NCBI GenBank assembly: GCA_031257695.1 | Contig: JAIROB010000029.1 | Span: 1-8,015, forward strand | Origin: Treponema sp. | Lineage (GTDB): Bacteria > Spirochaetota > Spirochaetia > Treponematales > Breznakiellaceae | Length of the DNA stretch: 8,015 nt | Direction of reading: 5' to 3' | Part shown: positions 6,131-8,015 of the stretch, in pieces | Numbering within the stretch: the stretch's first letter is position 1 | Layout of the letters: every line of letters starts with the position of its first letter | Notes under the pieces: generated by a model | Told to the model about the DNA's origin: nothing | Seen by the model: the letters and a program-made list of their open reading frames with translations, nothing else | Database searches by the model: none | Made by a program: the position numbers and the translations under genes

Positions 6131-6393
6131 ACTACGTTTCTTACAATCCCGGGCAATGGGTTGTTAGAGGACCTTCGATGTTCGCTAAGCAAAGTTTCTC
6201 CCCGCCTGCGCGGCCGGAGGCATTTCTGCCTTCCGTGCGCCGTGGAAGGTTAAGGAACCCACCGGTTTCGGGAGAGCGCCCAGGCCCCTTGTCCTCCCGG
6301 GAATCCCCGAACAAAATTCGGGGCGGTCAAGGTTTGCCCCCCCCACCCACGTTTTTTAGCGAACCCGCGAACTAACAAGTTAAACGTTCCCCA
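6131..6393 (+). other. Structured leader/ncRNA region after the riboswitch, no credible gene
   Basis: This stretch would be transcribed after the aptamer. A first hairpin (6144-6150 with 6158-6163, one bulge) could be the expression platform. Next come a hairpin near 6213-6236 (GGCA-TTTC-TGCC core) and a perfect 7-bp one (CCCCGAA 6305-6311, TTCGGGG 6317-6323). GTTCGCTAA (6180-6188) and TTAGCGAAC (6356-6364) are exact inverted repeats bounding a 185-base block. One 65-codon ORF (6178-6375) has a weak AGAGG seven bases upstream, but its Pro/Arg-rich composition, with runs from poly-C, looks non-coding. It may be a small RNA, a repeat element, or the remains of the gene once controlled by B12. 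Confidence 0.5.
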
Positions 6394-6476
6394 CAAAAAA
6401 AAGACGCCGCGACAGGAAAGCGCCTATTGCCTCAGAGCCTGCTCTGAGCGCCCAGTGTCGCAGCGTCTTTTTTTTG
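6394..6476. terminator. Very long bidirectional terminator hairpin
   Basis: A8 plus GACGCCGCGACA (6395-6414) pairs with TGTCGCAGCGTC plus T8 (6456-6475): a 20-bp stem with one C-A mismatch, extended by C6394-G6476. The 41-base apical part holds its own perfect 7-bp hairpin (CTCAGAG 6431-6437, CTCTGAG 6442-6448, loop CCTG). Eight U follow a GC-rich stem on both strands, so it should stop transcription strongly from either side. It separates the riboswitch transcript from the downstream lipoprotein gene. Confidence 0.85.
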
Positions 6477-6481
6477 CGTGT

Positions 6482-6535
6482 GGACAGGCGCTTCAGTGTT
6501 TGTCCATGGGGGAGCGGAGTCCCCGGCAGCCGGGG
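6482..6535 (+). promoter_or_regulatory. Leader hairpins upstream of the InlB-repeat lipoprotein
   Basis: CCCCGG (6521-6526) and CCGGGG (6530-6535) form a perfect 6-bp stem with a 3-base loop. TCCCC (6520-6524) could instead pair with GGGGA (6509-6513), so the two helices exclude each other. A weaker GGACA/TGTCC pair lies at 6482-6505. TTGACT (6536-6541) resembles a -35 but no -10 follows at a usable distance before the ribosome site, so the real promoter is not identified. Confidence 0.35.
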
Positions 6536-6570
6536 TTGACTGCATTTTCTAAAATCCCAAGGAGGCACTG

Positions 6571-7479
6571 ATGATGAAAAATTGCGCGAAAAAACCCATG
6601 GCGCTGTTGATCGCGGCGCTATTGATCGCCGCTGCGGTTCCCGGCTTGACGGGATGTTCTTCCCCTTCCGGCAACGGAGAGGATGACTACCACACCGTCG
6701 CTTTTGATGTTTCAGGCGGGGTTCCCGCGCCGCAATCCCAGTCTGTGGCAAATGGAGGCAAGGCCGCAGAACCCAGCCCGGTTCCCGCCAGGGAGGGCTA
6801 TGTGTTGGAGGGCTGGTACACCGAAGCGGCCGCCACGAACCGCTGGGATTTCGCCGTGGATACGGTGACGGCGGATATAACCCTCTACGCCAAGTGGCTG
6901 CCGGCGGAGGAGGGGAGCTGGACGGTCAGTTTTAACGCCGCCGGCGGAAGCCCTGCTCCCGGCGCCCAGACGGTGAATGACGGCGGCAAGGCTGCGGTTC
7001 CCGAACCGGTCCCCGTGAGGGAAGGCTATGTATTGGAGGGCTGGTACACCGAAGCGGCCTATACGAACCGTTGGGATTTCGCCGTGGACACGGTGACGGC
7101 GGATATTACCCTCTACGCTAAATGGACGCTCAAGCAATACACCGTAACCTTTAATTCCAGCGGGGGCGGCGCCGTGGAAGCCCAGACCGTGGAACACGGG
7201 GACAAAGCCGCGGAACCCGAGCCGCCGGTCAACGGCGCCCTGATACTGGAAGGCTGGTATAAGGAAAGCTCTTTAACTACCCGGTGGGATTTTGATTCCG
7301 ACACCGTTACTGCGGACATAACCCTTTATGCCGCCTGGGTGGAGGTTCTTCCGGGCTACCATCTGGTCAGCTTTAATTCCCGGGGCGGCGCGGCCGTGGC
7401 GGCTCAGACCGTGGCGGAAAACGGCAGGGCCGAAGAACCGGATCCGCCCGCCCGGAACAACTATGTGTTTGACGGGTAA
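6571..7479 (+). CDS. InlB/Listeria-Bacteroides-repeat lipoprotein, cut short by an in-frame stop
   Basis: 302 residues from the ATG at 6571 to a TAA at 7477-7479. AAGGAGG (6559-6565) lies five bases upstream; the adjacent ATG at 6574 is an equally possible start. The N-terminus is a lipoprotein signal with lipobox L-T-G-C (Cys29), so the protein is probably anchored on the membrane surface. InlB B-type repeats of ~68 residues follow: 42-109, 117-185, 189-256, and a fourth from 263 that is cut. Each has FNxxGG near its start, then EGYVLEGWYTEA, WDFAVDTVTADITLYAKW. Such repeats are surface spacer or binding modules in bacterial adhesins. The stop replaces the Trp of the conserved DGW-Y motif; the frame continues open to 7908, so the intact gene was longer. 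The product could still be exported with three repeats. Confidence 0.85.
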   Translation: MMKNCAKKPMALLIAALLIAAAVPGLTGCSSPSGNGEDDYHTVAFDVSGGVPAPQSQSVANGGKAAEPSPVPAREGYVLEGWYTEAAATNRWDFAVDTVTADITLYAKWLPAEEGSWTVSFNAAGGSPAPGAQTVNDGGKAAVPEPVPVREGYVLEGWYTEAAYTNRWDFAVDTVTADITLYAKWTLKQYTVTFNSSGGGAVEAQTVEHGDKAAEPEPPVNGALILEGWYKESSLTTRWDFDSDTVTADITLYAAWVEVLPGYHLVSFNSRGGAAVAAQTVAENGRAEEPDPPARNNYVFDG

Positions 7480-7770
7480 TATAAGGAAGCCAATGGAGTA
7501 AACATCTGGGACTTTGCCGTTGACACGGTTACTGCGAACATCACCCTCTACGCCAAGTGGACCGTGACGGTCAGCTTTAACACTAACGGCGGAAGCGCCG
7601 CTCCGGCTCCGCAGACCCTGACCCGGGGCGGCCTGGCAGCGAAACCCGCGGCGGACCCCGTCCTGGCCGGCAAGAACTTTGCGGGCTGGTATAAGGAGGC
7701 CGCCGGGACTACCCCATGGAACTTTGCCGCGGACACCGTTACTGCGAACACAACCATTTATGCCAAGTGG
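6694..7770 (+). repeat. Five tandem InlB-type repeats in the lipoprotein gene
   Basis: Repeat spans are 6694-6897, 6919-7125, 7135-7338, 7357-7560 and 7561-7770, about 204-210 bases each. Each encodes an FNxxGG turn, a GW(Y) centre and a final (L/I)YA(K/A)W. Repeats 1 and 2 are unusually alike at the DNA level: over 6793-6897 versus 7021-7125 I count 10 differences in 105 bases, several of them silent, which suggests recent duplication or gene conversion. Repeat 4 contains the nonsense codon. Confidence 0.85.
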
Positions 7771-7908
7771 GACTTTGTCCCGGTGTCCAACATAAGCAAT
7801 GTGCCGAAGGACGGCATAATCGGCGAGATCCTGAATCTCAGCGGCGCCCTGGTGGAGCCCTCCGACGCGTCCCTGCGGACCATTGTGTGGAGCGTTAAGG
7901 AACTGTAA
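7480..7908 (+). pseudogene. Orphaned 3' part of the InlB-repeat lipoprotein gene
   Basis: Directly after the TAA the same frame stays open for 142 codons. It completes repeat 4 (YKEANGVNIWDFAVDTVTAN, ending LYAKW at 7560), encodes the whole of repeat 5 (to 7770), and then a segment with DFVPVSNISNVPKDGIIGEI and IVWSVK. The last segment looks like the first half of the Ig-like domain that often follows such repeats, but it stops after SVKEL with a TAA at 7906-7908, just where base composition changes to AT-rich. No ribosome site is seen for a separate gene. I read it as decayed and truncated by insertion of the adjoining mobile element. Confidence 0.8.
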
Positions 7909-8015
7909 GATAATAACTTGTTATATTTTAGGTGAAATTATATAATTCCAATCTCCATGAAAAGCGTCTCTTGTTATATTAAGGTTAGCTAATTCTTCAT
8001 CAGTCACTTTTGTTC
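7900..8015 (-). mobile_element. End of an insertion sequence, ISAzo13-like, partial
   Basis: From about 7900 the GC-rich sequence turns sharply AT-rich, and the interrupted Ig-like segment of the lipoprotein meets the C-terminus of a transposase on the other strand. The exact junction is not certain; it lies between the last sensible lipoprotein codon (about 7899) and the transposase stop (7921). ATAAC-TT-GTTAT (7913-7924) is a small palindrome inside the presumed terminal region. CTTGTTATATT occurs at both 7917-7927 and 7970-7980. The rest of the element lies beyond the window. Confidence 0.65.
7921..8015 (-). CDS. Transposase, C-terminal end only (ISAzo13-like)
   Basis: The minus strand is open from the window edge to a TAA at 7923-7921, giving 30 residues. 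They include KVTDEELANLNITRDAFHGD and end WNYIISPKI. The pattern VxDEE(L/M)xxLN followed by FHG(D/E)WNY(T/I)I is what I remember at the C-terminus of ISAzo13-family DDE transposases, after the catalytic core. The DDE residues themselves are outside the window. The AT-rich coding differs from all neighbours, consistent with recent horizontal acquisition. The family call rests on a short tail. Confidence 0.7.
   Translation of the reverse strand, partial: TKVTDEELANLNITRDAFHGDWNYIISPKI

Noticed and set aside
6178..6375. 65-codon ORF after the riboswitch with weak AGAGG upstream, as the B12-regulated gene
   Set aside because: Composition is Pro/Arg/Ser-rich, with a PPPP run arising from poly-C, no recognisable domain or transmembrane segment, and overlapping hairpins. 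It looks like an open frame in GC-rich non-coding sequence.
6712..7197. Minus-strand ORF across the InlB repeats
   Set aside because: It is a mirror of the repeated, GC-rich coding sequence and has no independent support.
7917..7980. CTTGTTATATT direct repeat as a target-site duplication or CRISPR-like repeat
   Set aside because: The second copy lies inside transposase coding sequence and there are only two copies in AT-rich DNA; it may be chance or part of transposase-binding ends.

Overview
The window looks like part of a GC-rich spirochaete chromosome, most plausibly a Treponema-type organism such as a termite-gut lineage. This rests on the dense set of predicted lipoproteins with relaxed lipoboxes, a HEAT-repeat exported protein and a PilZ-like protein next to hisS, InlB-type repeats followed by an Ig-like segment, and an archaeal/eukaryote-like histidyl-tRNA synthetase. 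The genus is an inference; no rRNA or other marker is present.

Layout. 1-605 (+) is the 3' part of an unrecognised protein ending in a coiled coil. It converges on hisS across a cluster of three hairpins (639-753) that includes a likely two-way terminator and REP-like inverted copies. 773-4309 (-) reads as one co-oriented set: lipoprotein (4309-3707), exported HEAT-repeat protein (3671-2985), PilZ-like protein (2950-2141) and hisS (2077-773), with gaps of only 35, 34 and 63 bases. A terminator-like hairpin sits just before hisS. 4310-4389 is a divergent promoter region with an A10 run. 4390-5716 (+) holds coaD and a lipoprotein with two LPP20-like halves, 46 bases apart.

5717-6558 has no convincing gene. 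It holds two REP-like hairpin units, then a promoter with a perfect TTGACA, a well-formed cobalamin (B12) riboswitch (5960-6130), about 260 bases of structured sequence without a credible ORF, and a very long bidirectional terminator (6394-6476). The riboswitch therefore appears to control either a non-coding transcript or a gene that has been lost. This is the most interesting part of the window.

6571-7908 (+) is an InlB/Listeria-Bacteroides-repeat lipoprotein with five repeats. It is broken twice: a conserved Trp codon in repeat 4 has become TAA (7477-7479), and the Ig-like segment after repeat 5 stops abruptly where the sequence turns AT-rich. The last 95 bases encode, on the minus strand, the C-terminus of a transposase resembling the ISAzo13 family, so an insertion sequence has probably cut the 3' end of the lipoprotein gene.
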